DNA of 64,000 nucleotides, from the NCBI RefSeq assembly GCF_029953285.1, contig NZ_JASAOI010000054.1, forward strand, positions 1 through 64,000, in the 5' to 3' direction. A program made the position numbers and the translations under genes. This document shows positions 44,142-53,171 of this stretch, one piece after another. The notes beneath the pieces are model-generated. The model was given only the letters and a program-made list of their open reading frames with translations. It was not told the DNA's origin and did not search any database. The stretch's first letter is position 1. Every line of letters begins with the position of its first letter. This DNA comes from Yinghuangia seranimata. Lineage in GTDB: Bacteria > Actinomycetota > Actinomycetes > Streptomycetales > Streptomycetaceae.

Positions 44142-44448
44142 CGCCGTGGCCGTCCGTCGGGGGATCGTCGGCCAGCTCCGCGGAAGCGTGCGGGCACTGC
44201 TACGGCGAGGGGTCGGTGCCGCACGCGCCGTGCATTCCACTTTGGTGCCATGGATCGGACCGACCGGCTGTTCCACCATGGAGGCGTGGGGGGAAGACAG
44301 CCGGCGGAGCGCCCCGTTGCCGCAGGCTGTCGCCACCGTTCGCCGGGGGGACCCGTCGACGCTGGGGGGACGTCAGTCGGCGGCAGGCCCCGCTGCCGCC
44401 GGCTGGCACCGGCACCGCCGTAGGGGCCGGGGGGCGCCCTGCCGTGGT
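44142..44448. other. Gap between NlpC/P60 and LuxR genes
   Basis: About 300 bases. A hairpin GGCGGCAG / CTGCCGCC at 44379-44400 may end the plus-strand operon. Short frames on both strands look like chance. Confidence 0.5.
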
Positions 44449-45246
44449 TCAGCCGGCGAGGGCCATCGCGACGAACTGCGTGCGGCTGCCGCACGCGGTC
44501 GCCCGCAGGATCGCGCTGACGTGCTTCTTCACCGTGTCCACACCGATGTGGAGTTCGGCCGCGATCGCCTGGTTCGAGCTGCCGAGCAGGATGAGCCGCG
44601 CCACCTTGTGCTGGGTCGGGGTGAGTCCGCGCGACCACGAGGGTTCTCCGCCGCCGGGTATGCGCGCGTCGAGCATCGGCGGCAGGTACTGGCCGATGAG
44701 TGTGAGAAGCACGCGCTCCTTGACGCCGAAGTCACCGGATTCGCGGGCCAGCAGGCCGATGCCGCCGACGCACGTCTCGGCGACGAGCGGCTGGACGAGC
44801 TTGTCGTGGATGCGCTGCCGGAACAGGAACCGGTGCAGGTAGTCCTTGTGTTCGTCCCGCAGGTGGGCGCCGAGCTCGTCGAGGGTGATGGGGCCGGGCC
44901 CGCCGGCGAACGGTTTGGTGGTGCCGAGCGTCGCGAACGGGTCGATGCGGTGGAAGTCGTCGATGTAGGCGTCGAGCATCGACTGCGTGCGCCCGATGAA
45001 CTCCGGTTCGGTGTCCTGGAAGAGGCCGGGCACCGTCGCGCCGAGGAAGAACGTGATGTCGCGGTAGCCGAACCGGCGGGCGAGCGAGTCCAGCAGCGTG
45101 CGGCGCAGTTCGCGCAGCGTGCGGGTGGCGCCGCAGTCCGCGAGCAGCGCGAAGAAGGCGTCGTAGTCCTGGTGGGTGAACACTTCCGCGTGGTGCGGCA
45201 GCGGCTTCGCCACAGGGTCCGCCCGTCCTCGGAGTTCAGGGCACAC
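44449..45246 (-). CDS. LuxR family transcriptional regulator
   Basis: A 265-residue regulator with C-terminal LuxR HTH (GLTPTQHKVARLILLGSSNQ, AAELHIGVDTVKKHVSAIL) and a ~180-residue N-terminal domain (FTHQDYDAFFALLADCGATRTLRELRRTLL...) resembling LuxR-solo sensor domains, not a response-regulator receiver. GTG 45246 is the first start; GTG 45210 is an alternative. It lies downstream of purL on the same strand, behind the 21-bp inverted repeat. Sensor ligand unknown. Confidence 0.8.
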   Translation of the reverse strand: MCPELRGRADPVAKPLPHHAEVFTHQDYDAFFALLADCGATRTLRELRRTLLDSLARRFGYRDITFFLGATVPGLFQDTEPEFIGRTQSMLDAYIDDFHRIDPFATLGTTKPFAGGPGPITLDELGAHLRDEHKDYLHRFLFRQRIHDKLVQPLVAETCVGGIGLLARESGDFGVKERVLLTLIGQYLPPMLDARIPGGGEPSWSRGLTPTQHKVARLILLGSSNQAIAAELHIGVDTVKKHVSAILRATACGSRTQFVAMALAG

Positions 45247-45247
45247 A

Positions 45248-45304
45248 CGTCACAAGCCGCGCCCCGGACGCGTGGTGCGACTTTCCGGGGCGCGGCTTGT
45301 GACG
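45248..45304. terminator. Perfect 21-bp inverted repeat between purL and luxR gene
   Basis: Arms at 45248-45268 and 45284-45304 are exact reverse complements (beginning CGTCACAAGCCGCGCCCC) with a 15-base loop. Just after the purL stop and touching the LuxR start codon. Likely the purL terminator; no T-run follows, so a role as attenuator of the downstream regulator is possible. Confidence 0.75.
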
Positions 45305-45309
45305 ATATA

Positions 45310-47601
45310 TCAGGCGAACAGCCCGCGCAGGGGCGCCGAGTTCGCGGCCTTCAGCTCGTCGAGACCGACGGTGAACTGCCCCTGGATCTCCAGGGCGTCG
45401 CCGTCGACCACGCCGATGCGGGCGACCGGCAGGTGCCGCACGCGGCACATGTCGGTGAACCGCAGCTCCTCGCTGCGCGGGACCGCGACGACGGCCCGGC
45501 CGGCCGACTCGCTGAACAGCGCGACGAACGGGTCCAGCTCCTCGGGGAGCACGATCCGCGCGCCGTTGCCGCCGCGCAGGCACGCCTCGACGAGGGCCTG
45601 CGCGAGGCCGCCGTCGGCGAGGTCGTGCGCCGCGTCGACCATGCCGTCGCGCGAGCCGGCGATCAGCACCTCGGCGAGCAGCCGCTCGCGCTCGAGGTCG
45701 ACCTTCGGCGGCAGGCCGCCGAGGTGGTTGTGCACGACGTCGGCCCACACCGACCCCGACAGCTCCTCACGGGTGTCGCCGAGGAGCAGGATGATCTGCC
45801 CCTCCTCGCGGAACCCGATGGGGGTGCGCCGGGTGACGTCGTCGATGACGCCGAGCACGCCGACCACCGGGGTCGGGTGGATGGCGATCTCGCCGGTCTG
45901 GTTGTAGAACGACACGTTGCCGCCGGTCACCGGGGTGCCAAGCACCTGGCAGGCGTCGGCGAGCCCGCGGCACGCCTCGGCGAACTGCCACATGACGCCC
46001 GGGTCCTCGGGCGAGCCGAAGTTGAGGCAGTCGGTGACCGCCAGCGGGCGGGCGCCGGTGGTGGCGACGTTGCGGTACGCCTCGGCGAGCGCCAGCTGGG
46101 CACCGGTGTACGGGTCGAGCTTGCAGAACCGCCCGTTGCCGTCGGTGGACACCGCGACGCCGAGGTTGGTCTCCTCGTCGACGCGGATCATGCCGGCGTC
46201 CTCGGGCTGCGCGAGCACCGTGTTGCCGAGCACGTACCGGTCGTACTGGTCGGTGATCCACGACTTGTCGGCCAGGTTGGGCGAGCCGGTGACCGCGAGC
46301 AGCGCGGCGCGCAGCTCGTCGCCGGTCCGCGGGCGCGGGAGCTGCTCGGAGCCGTCGGCCTGCAGCGCGTCCTGCCACGCGGGGCGCGCGATCGGGCGCT
46401 CGTAGACCGGGCCCTCGTGCGCGACGGTGCGCGGCGGGACGTCGACGATCTGCTCGCCGTGCCAGAAGATCTCCAGCCGGTCGCCGTCGGTGACCTCGCC
46501 GATGACCGTCGCGATGACGTCCCACTTGGCGCAGATCTCCAGGAAGCGTTCGACCTTCCCGGGCTCGACGATGGCGCACATGCGCTCCTGCGACTCGCTC
46601 ATGAGGATCTCCTCGGGAGCGAGCGTGGCGTCGCGCAGCGGCACCTTGTCGAGGTCGACACGCATGCCGCCGGAGCCGGCCGAGGCGAGCTCGGAGGTGG
46701 CGCACGACAGGCCCGCGCCGCCGAGGTCCTGGATGCCGGTGACCAGGTCCTCGGCGAAGACCTCGAGCGTGCACTCGATGAGCAGCTTCTCCTGGAACGG
46801 GTCGCCGACCTGGACCGCGGGGCGCTTGGCCGGGCCGTCCGCGTCGAACGTCTCGGAGGCGAGCACCGACACGCCGCCGATGCCGTCGCCGCCGGTGCGG
46901 GCGCCGTACAGGATCACCAGGTTGCCGGTGCCGGACGCCTTCGCCAGGTGGATGTCCTCGTGCTTCATGACGCCCACGCACAGCGCGTTGACCAGCGGGT
47001 TGCCCTGGTAGCACGGGTCGAAGACGACCTCGCCGCCGATGTTCGGCAGGCCGAGGCAGTTGCCGTAGCCGCCGATGCCGGAGACGACGCCGGGCAGCAC
47101 GCGGCGGGTGTCCGGGTGGTCGGCCGCGCCGAACCGCAGCGGGTCCATGACCGCGACCGGGCGGGCGCCCATCGCGAGGATGTCGCGGACGATGCCGCCG
47201 ATGCCGGTGGCCGCGCCCTGGTAGGGCTCGACGTAGCTCGGGTGGTTGTGCGACTCGACCTTGAAGGTCACCGCGTAGCCCTGGCCGACGTCGACGACGC
47301 CGGCGTTCTCGCCGATGCCGACGAGCATGGCGTCGGACGCGGGGGCCTTCTCGCCGAACTGGCGCAGGTGCACCTTGCTCGACTTGTACGAGCAGTGCTC
47401 CGACCACATGACCGAGTACATCGCCAGCTCGGAGCTGGTCGGGCGGCGGTCGAGGATCGTGACGATGCGCTGGTACTCGTCGTCCTTGAGCCCGAGCTCC
47501 GTGTACGGCTGACCGAAAGTGTGCGCGCCGACCGGTCCGTCCTGGAGCCAGCCGCGGTCCTTCGAGTCGTCCTGGGCCTTGACGACCGTGTCGAGACTCA
47601 T
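45310..47601 (-). CDS. purL: FGAM synthase subunit PurL
   Basis: A 763-residue catalytic subunit of phosphoribosylformylglycinamidine synthase, the small type that needs PurQ and PurS. Signatures: [19 protein letters not shown] (substrate and ATP loop; HCSYK), [51 protein letters not shown] 47601 overlaps the purQ stop (ATGA). Full-length for this type (about 740-760). Product FGAM goes to PurM. Confidence 0.97.
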   Translation of the reverse strand: MSLDTVVKAQDDSKDRGWLQDGPVGAHTFGQPYTELGLKDDEYQRIVTILDRRPTSSELAMYSVMWSEHCSYKSSKVHLRQFGEKAPASDAMLVGIGENAGVVDVGQGYAVTFKVESHNHPSYVEPYQGAATGIGGIVRDILAMGARPVAVMDPLRFGAADHPDTRRVLPGVVSGIGGYGNCLGLPNIGGEVVFDPCYQGNPLVNALCVGVMKHEDIHLAKASGTGNLVILYGARTGGDGIGGVSVLASETFDADGPAKRPAVQVGDPFQEKLLIECTLEVFAEDLVTGIQDLGGAGLSCATSELASAGSGGMRVDLDKVPLRDATLAPEEILMSESQERMCAIVEPGKVERFLEICAKWDVIATVIGEVTDGDRLEIFWHGEQIVDVPPRTVAHEGPVYERPIARPAWQDALQADGSEQLPRPRTGDELRAALLAVTGSPNLADKSWITDQYDRYVLGNTVLAQPEDAGMIRVDEETNLGVAVSTDGNGRFCKLDPYTGAQLALAEAYRNVATTGARPLAVTDCLNFGSPEDPGVMWQFAEACRGLADACQVLGTPVTGGNVSFYNQTGEIAIHPTPVVGVLGVIDDVTRRTPIGFREEGQIILLLGDTREELSGSVWADVVHNHLGGLPPKVDLERERLLAEVLIAGSRDGMVDAAHDLADGGLAQALVEACLRGGNGARIVLPEELDPFVALFSESAGRAVVAVPRSEELRFTDMCRVRHLPVARIGVVDGDALEIQGQFTVGLDELKAANSAPLRGLFA

Positions 47602-48275
47602 GCGCCTACCAACTTCTTCAGTACGGAGGTGAAGAACCCGAGGCCGTCCGTGGTGGGGCCGGTCAGCGGCTCCACGGCGTGCTCGGGGTGCGGCATCAGG
47701 CCGACGACGTTGCCCGCCGCGTTGCTGATCCCGGCGATGTCGCGGCGCGAACCGTTCGGGTTGAGCTCGAGGTAGCGGGCGACGACCCGGCCCTCCGCCT
47801 CCAGCATGTCGAGCGTGCGCTCGTCGGCGACGTAGCCGCCCTCGCCGTTCTTGAGCGGGACGACGATCTCCTGGCCGGCCTCGTAGGACGAGGTCCACGC
47901 GGTGTCGGAGGTCTCGATCCGCAGCCGCTGGTCGCGGCAGATGAAGTGGAGGTGGTCGTTGCGGGTCAGGGCGCCCGGCAGCAGGTGCGACTCGCAAAGG
48001 ATCTGGAAGCCGTTGCAGATGCCGAGCACGGGGAGCCCGCCCTGCGCCTCGGAGATGATCGTCTCCATGACCGGCGAGAACCGCGAGATCGCGCCGCAGC
48101 GCAGGTAGTCGCCGTAGCTGAAGCCACCGGGGAGGACGACGCCGTCGACGCCGTGCAGGCTGCTGTCACCGTGCCACAGGGCGACCGGCTCGGCCCCGGC
48201 GATGCGGACCGCGCGCTGCGCGTCCCGGTCGTCGAGGGAGCCGGGGAAGGTGACGACACCGATCCGAGCGGTCAC
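47598..48275 (-). CDS. purQ: FGAM synthase glutaminase subunit PurQ
   Basis: A 225-residue class I glutaminase that supplies ammonia to PurL. Triad: Cys in [13 protein letters not shown], His and Glu in [11 protein letters not shown] near the C-terminus. GTG 48275 overlaps the purS stop (GTGA). Confidence 0.97.
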   Translation of the reverse strand: MTARIGVVTFPGSLDDRDAQRAVRIAGAEPVALWHGDSSLHGVDGVVLPGGFSYGDYLRCGAISRFSPVMETIISEAQGGLPVLGICNGFQILCESHLLPGALTRNDHLHFICRDQRLRIETSDTAWTSSYEAGQEIVVPLKNGEGGYVADERTLDMLEAEGRVVARYLELNPNGSRRDIAGISNAAGNVVGLMPHPEHAVEPLTGPTTDGLGFFTSVLKKLVGA

Positions 48276-48520
48276 TGGTCCTCGACCCTTACGGTGAAGT
48301 CTTCGATGACGGTGTTGGCCAGGAAGGTCTCCGCGGCTTCGCGAATGCGCGCGAGTGCGGCATCGTCGACCGGGCCTTCGACTTCGAGTTCGAATCGCTT
48401 GCCCTGCCGGACATCGCTGATCCCGGAGAATCCGAGGCGCGGCAGTGCACGCTGCACGGCCTGGCCCTGGGGATCGAGAATTTCCGGCTTGAGCATGACG
48501 TCGACGACGACGCGTGCCAC
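48272..48520 (-). CDS. purS: FGAM synthase subunit PurS
   Basis: An 82-residue bridging subunit ([20 protein letters not shown]...FEGPVDD-type...[12 protein letters not shown]) that joins PurQ to PurL for ammonia transfer. GTG 48520 chosen: it matches the MARVVVDV family start and has GGGAG 5 bases upstream. First gene of purSQL. Confidence 0.95.
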   Translation of the reverse strand: MARVVVDVMLKPEILDPQGQAVQRALPRLGFSGISDVRQGKRFELEVEGPVDDAALARIREAAETFLANTVIEDFTVRVEDQ

Positions 48521-49130
48521 GCGCACTCCCACTGTGCTGGTGCGGGCCGGTCCACCGTTGCGGGTCTGCAGCGGTGCGGCCCTGCTGCTGGATCTCGGGG
48601 CCGGGTAGGACCCCCTCTTCGGCAGGCCCCAGCCTACCGGGGCGGCTTCCGTGCCCCCTGCGCGGAGGTCGGGTTATCCACAGCGGGCCGGTTGTCCACA
48701 GGCTGTGGGCTGTGGACAACCGGGATCCGGGCAGCGCGGCGACGCCGTTCAGATGATCCGATCACCCGGTTCGACCTGCGTGAATGTCAACAAATTGCCG
48801 AGTCGTCGAGGGTGACACGTGCACCGGGCGGCGCACTCACCCACAGGAGGCGCGAGTTTTCCACAGGGTGTGGACAACACCGGTCCACACGCTCCGCACA
48901 CCGGCGCGTACCGCGCGCACACGGCTCGCGGCCGACGGGCCGCCCGCCCCCGCGCCACACCGGGGGGCGCGACCCGCGCGGGGAGCGCGCAAGGGGCGTG
49001 CGTTCCGCTTCCCGTGGGCCGGCAGACCTTGACGGCAACACGCCACGCCCGCGAATATCGGCAACCCGGGGAATTGAATGTCCGGGCAGTAAATTATCGG
49101 AAGCGGCGCCAAGATCGCACCGACTCAACC
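48521..49130. other. Intergenic region between purS and lsr2
   Basis: About 610 bases with no convincing gene. It holds the upstream region of minus-strand purSQL, the DnaA-box cluster (48674-48877), and GC-rich spacer to ~49020, then an AT-rich slope to the lsr2 promoter. Confidence 0.6.
48674..48877. promoter_or_regulatory. Cluster of five DnaA-box 9-mers
   Basis: TTATCCACA at 48674-48682 (+), TTGTCCACA at 48692-48700 (+) and 48711-48719 (-), TTTTCCACA at 48857-48865 (+), TTGTCCACA at 48869-48877 (-). TTATCCACA is the general consensus and TTGTCCACA the form preferred in Streptomyces. Neither dnaA nor dnaN is near, so this is not an ordinary oriC. Confidence 0.65.
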
Positions 49131-49132
49131 GT

Positions 49133-49160
49133 TTGTCGCCTCATGTCGCGCGCTTATACT
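49133..49160 (+). promoter_or_regulatory. lsr2 promoter
   Basis: -35 TTGTCG (49133-49138) and -10 TATACT (49155-49160) with a 16-base spacer, about 50 bases before the lsr2 start. The area is AT-rich, which is also what Lsr2 binds, so autoregulation is possible. Confidence 0.6.
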
Positions 49161-49211
49161 CGACATTGAGGCATTCCTAATTCCTCAGGTCATCGCCGGA
49201 AGGACACCGTC

Positions 49212-49529
49212 ATGGCCCAGCGCGTAGTGGTGACGCTGCAAGACGACATCGACGGCAGCGCGGCGGCGGAGACCATCCGCTTCGGCCTCGACGGCAAGTC
49301 GTACGAAATCGACCTGTCCGAGGACCACGCCCGCCAGATGCGTGAACTGCTGGGTCGCTACGTCGACGCCGCGCGCCGCACCGCCAAGTCGGGCAAGCCT
49401 TTCAAGCAGACCACCGTCGCGCCCGACCCGGCCGCGGTCCGCGCGTGGGCCCGTGCGCAGGGCATGGACGTCCCCACCCGCGGGCGTATTCCGAGCAGCA
49501 TCTACCGGGAATTCGAAGCCGCGAACTGA
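49212..49529 (+). CDS. lsr2: Lsr2 family nucleoid-associated protein
   Basis: A 105-residue xenogeneic silencer. N-terminal dimerisation half (MAQRVVVTLQDDIDGSAAAETIRFGLDGKSYEIDL, in part MAQRVVVTLQDDIDGS) and C-terminal DNA-binding half ending AWARAQGMDVPTRGRIPSSI, with the R-G-R AT-hook-like motif that reads the minor groove of AT-rich DNA. GGAAGGA lies 8 bases before ATG. Represses acquired AT-rich genes, including many antibiotic clusters in Streptomyces. Confidence 0.96.
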   Translation: MAQRVVVTLQDDIDGSAAAETIRFGLDGKSYEIDLSEDHARQMRELLGRYVDAARRTAKSGKPFKQTTVAPDPAAVRAWARAQGMDVPTRGRIPSSIYREFEAAN

Positions 49530-49674
49530 GCGGCCGGCGGGGCGTCGTCGGCACTCGATTCAGCAGACTTAACGGCGATTTCCGACATCTGCCGACGTAT
49601 CGCTTCGGCGGTGGCCACGACGCCCTCGTTGCTCCGCTAGAGTTCTTCTCGCACGCCGGGTTCGCCCGGAGCGC

Positions 49675-49746
49675 GCAGGTGTAGCTCAGTGGCAGAGCGC
49701 CCCCTTTCCAAGGGGGAGACGCAGTGTTCGATCCCTGTCACCTGCT
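49675..49746 (+). tRNA. tRNA-Gly (TCC)
   Basis: Acceptor GCAGGTG with CACCTGC, D-arm GCTCAGTGGCAGAGC, anticodon stem-loop CCCCCTTTCCAAGGGGG (anticodon TCC), T-arm CAGTGTTCGATCCCTGT. A TAGAGT (-10-like) lies at 49638-49643. Confidence 0.95.
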
Positions 49747-49836
49747 CGGCCTTGACCGGCCCCGGAAGCGGTGGTCACGACCACCCGCACCGATGGGGTA
49801 GAGTTAGGGCACGACGAGGGCGCAAGTCCAAGTCAC

Positions 49837-49909
49837 GCGGACGTGGCTCAGTTGGTAGAGCATCACCTTGCCAAGGTGAGGGTCGCGAGTTCGAATCTCG
49901 TCGTCCGCT
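49837..49909 (+). tRNA. tRNA-Gly (GCC)
   Basis: Acceptor GCGGACG with CGTCCGC, D-arm GCTCAGTTGGTAGAGC, anticodon stem-loop TCACCTTGCCAAGGTGA (anticodon GCC), T-arm GCGAGTTCGAATCTCGT. A TAGAGT also occurs upstream, at 49799-49804. Confidence 0.95.
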
Positions 49910-49915
49910 CAGATG

Positions 49916-49947
49916 AAGGCCGGACCATCGAAAGATGGTCCGGCCTT
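49916..49947 (+). terminator. Terminator after tRNA-Gly (GCC)
   Basis: Perfect 14-bp stem AAGGCCGGACCATC / GATGGTCCGGCCTT with a GAAA tetraloop. Confidence 0.88.
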
Positions 49948-49977
49948 CTGCGTTGTCCGGTAATCCGATCAGGCGCA

Positions 49978-50106
49978 CCGGGCCCGGGGGGGGCCGCCCG
50001 GGGGGGGCGGCGCGGGGGGGGGGGGGGGGGGGCCCGGGGGGGGCCCCGCGCCCCGGGCCCCCCCCCCCCCCGGGGCGCGCGCCGGGGGGGCGGCCCCGGG
50101 CCGGGG
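49978..50106. repeat. 129-base tract of only G and C, with long homopolymers
   Basis: No A or T from 49978 to 50106. It includes 19 Gs (50014-50032) and 14 Cs (50058-50071). It lies between the tRNA terminator and the purC stop. Such tracts are far beyond what base composition predicts and are a classic place for sequencing or assembly error; the true sequence may be shorter. Confidence 0.85.
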
Positions 50107-50112
50107 AAGCGG

Positions 50113-51015
<903 letters not shown>

Positions 51016-51090
51016 AAGTAATCCCTTGGTTCGCTGCTCGGCTCGGCGCCGGGGCGGTCCCGCCACGGCGCCAGGTGCCCGGCGAGTCTT

Positions 51091-52665
51091 TCACGCGGCT
51101 TTGCGGAGCCGGTCGAACAGGTTCTTCGTGGCCCGCTGAATGCGCTCGTCCTGGAACCTGGGGTGGTTGAGGGCGAGCGCCCAGTTGAAGGTCCCGGCGC
51201 AGAACAGCAGCGTGCCGTCGGAGCGTTCGTACAGCGACGTGCTCTGCACCTGGTGCGCGCCGCTGCGCAGCGTGTACGGCGACCGCGACAGGAGCGTCTG
51301 CCGGACGTCCGACGGCACCGCGACCCCCGACTCGACGCCGTCCGCCTCGCCGCCGACGACGCCCGCGATCGTGTCGCCGTCCCGCACCCCCGTGCCCTGC
51401 CACAGCCAGTGCTCGGCCGAGCTGACCACCAGCGGCGTCGGCGCGGCGACGATGCCGTTGTACTGGACGCCGAGGAACTCCTGCTCGGGACGCCGGATCC
51501 GGCGCCACTGGTCGGTCGCCGCGGACAGCGACGGCGCGCCCGGATCGGCGTCCTCCCGCCAGCAGTTCATGACCCGGTGGCCGGTGCCGCGCGCGTTCGC
51601 CTCGAACCGGACATTCCAGTACATGTTGTTGGCGGTCAGCCACGCCTGCCCGACGCGCGCCTTCTGCGCCTCCTCCACGACCTTCCTTATCGGCTCCGAC
51701 CAGTACTCGTCGTGCCCGCAGAAGACGAGCGCCCGGTACCAGGACGGGTCGACGCGGCCGGTCTCGACGTCGATCGTCGACGCGTACGTGACGTCGTAGC
51801 CCGAACGCTCCATCCAGACGATCGCGTTCTGGTCGAGGTCGAACCGGCTCGGAATACCGTCGTCCATGTACGGGCGGTCGAACGAGACCTTCCGGGCGCG
51901 CGCCTGATAGGTGTTCGTGCCGCCGGGGCCGTAGCCGTAGTAGAGGCTCTTCCCGGCACGGCCGTCCAACGGGTACTGGTTGTAAGCCTGGTAGGTCGAG
52001 AACGGCAGCACGACCAGGAAGTCCGACGAGCGGTGGTCGTCCCGAACCACGAACACCGTGTAGCTGCGGTTGCCGCGCTCGTCGTCGAACACGGCCAGAT
52101 ACGCGCCCGACGTCCAGTCGTTCGGCACGTTCAGCGTCCATCCGACCGGCCAGTCGCAGGACAGCATGCCGCTGGACTCCTCCAACACGGCGCGCGCGCC
52201 AGGCTTTCCGGTCAGCCGCGGGCTGGTCAGCAGGTGCCGCGCGCCGGCGCCGTCGTAGTGGCCGAGCCGGTAGACGCCGACGGTGTACGGCCCGCCCGGA
52301 TGGACCGCGACGTGGAAGTCGAGGGCCCCGCCCACCGGCACGCTCGTCGCCGACGCGTAGCCCTTGATCTGGTGCGCGCTGTCGTTCGCCGCCCGGATCC
52401 CGCCCCGGCCCACCTTCCACGCGGTGCTGCCGCGCCGGGCGTTCTCCGTCGCGATCCGCCGCGGGTCCGACGGCGGCACCGCCCGGGCCCGCTCCGACGG
52501 CGGCAGCAACGCGGGCGCCGACACCGACGCCTGCGCCGTAGGCGCCACCTCGCGCACCGCCGCGGCCTCACGCTCCGGCGTCCCCCGCCACCACAGGAGC
52601 CCCACCGCCGCGGCCCCGACGGCCCCCAACGCGCCCAGCGCCCCGCGCCGACTCACCAACGGCAC
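51091..52665 (-). CDS. Secreted N,N-dimethylformamidase beta-subunit-like protein
   Basis: A 524-residue protein. Twin-arginine-like signal (SRRGALGALGAVGAAAVGLLWW) then a Pro/Ala linker, then a domain resembling the C-terminal part of the dimethylformamidase large subunit (PF20254 type; AHQIKGYASATSVPVGG..., FSTYQAYNQYPLDGRAGKSLYYG, FCGHDEYWSEPIRK). The family is a large amidohydrolase-like group with an Asp/Glu/His site; amidase activity here is untested. It is conserved near purC/purD in Streptomyces genomes as I recall. ATG 52665. Confidence 0.8.
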   Translation of the reverse strand: MPLVSRRGALGALGAVGAAAVGLLWWRGTPEREAAAVREVAPTAQASVSAPALLPPSERARAVPPSDPRRIATENARRGSTAWKVGRGGIRAANDSAHQIKGYASATSVPVGGALDFHVAVHPGGPYTVGVYRLGHYDGAGARHLLTSPRLTGKPGARAVLEESSGMLSCDWPVGWTLNVPNDWTSGAYLAVFDDERGNRSYTVFVVRDDHRSSDFLVVLPFSTYQAYNQYPLDGRAGKSLYYGYGPGGTNTYQARARKVSFDRPYMDDGIPSRFDLDQNAIVWMERSGYDVTYASTIDVETGRVDPSWYRALVFCGHDEYWSEPIRKVVEEAQKARVGQAWLTANNMYWNVRFEANARGTGHRVMNCWREDADPGAPSLSAATDQWRRIRRPEQEFLGVQYNGIVAAPTPLVVSSAEHWLWQGTGVRDGDTIAGVVGGEADGVESGVAVPSDVRQTLLSRSPYTLRSGAHQVQSTSLYERSDGTLLFCAGTFNWALALNHPRFQDERIQRATKNLFDRLRKAA

Positions 52666-53171
52666 CTTGCAGCTCCTGCCTGGCCGGTACGCGGACGCCG
52701 CGCCCTCCGACCGCTCGTGCGTTCACCCATGCGGTCGGCCGCGACGACGCGAACACCCGTCGACTGACCGGATTTTTCCGGTTTTATACCACTACACACG
52801 CACGGCCAGTCCGGCCATCCGGGCGGGAAATGTGACTGTCAGTCATGACCCGGACACCATACTCACGCCCACCACCCCGAACAGCGCACCACGAACCCGA
52901 GGTTCGCCCACCCGAGTGACGCCCCGACGGGAACCCCCGCCCCAACGCAGGTGACGCGGACCGGACCTCGAACGAACGGGCCCCTCGACGAACCCCCCGC
53001 GGACTCCGACACAAGCCGTCGCACAACACGAACCAGCCCGCCGCCCACATGCCTGACGTGGCGTAAGCGCGACGTGGTCACGACCAACCGACCATGCCCG
53101 CTCCACCAGGCGAGCCGGTGGAGGTGGCACGTTCCGGGGTCCACCGGGCGGCGTGTTGGAGGTTCGTCGGG
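52666..53171. other. Upstream region of the dimethylformamidase-like gene
   Basis: About 500 bases without a gene. A small palindrome CCGGATTTTTCCGG (52768-52781) and an AT-rich stretch to 52790 may include the minus-strand promoter. The remainder is featureless. Confidence 0.5.

Noticed and set aside
44146-47775. 1209-codon plus-strand frame across the LuxR gene and purL
   Set aside because: Antisense shadow of purL and the LuxR gene; low-complexity Arg/Asp/Val composition, no domain.
48674-48877. The DnaA-box cluster as the chromosomal oriC
   Set aside because: dnaA, dnaN, rpmH and the AT-rich unwinding region are not here; only five boxes are present against the many in a Streptomyces oriC.
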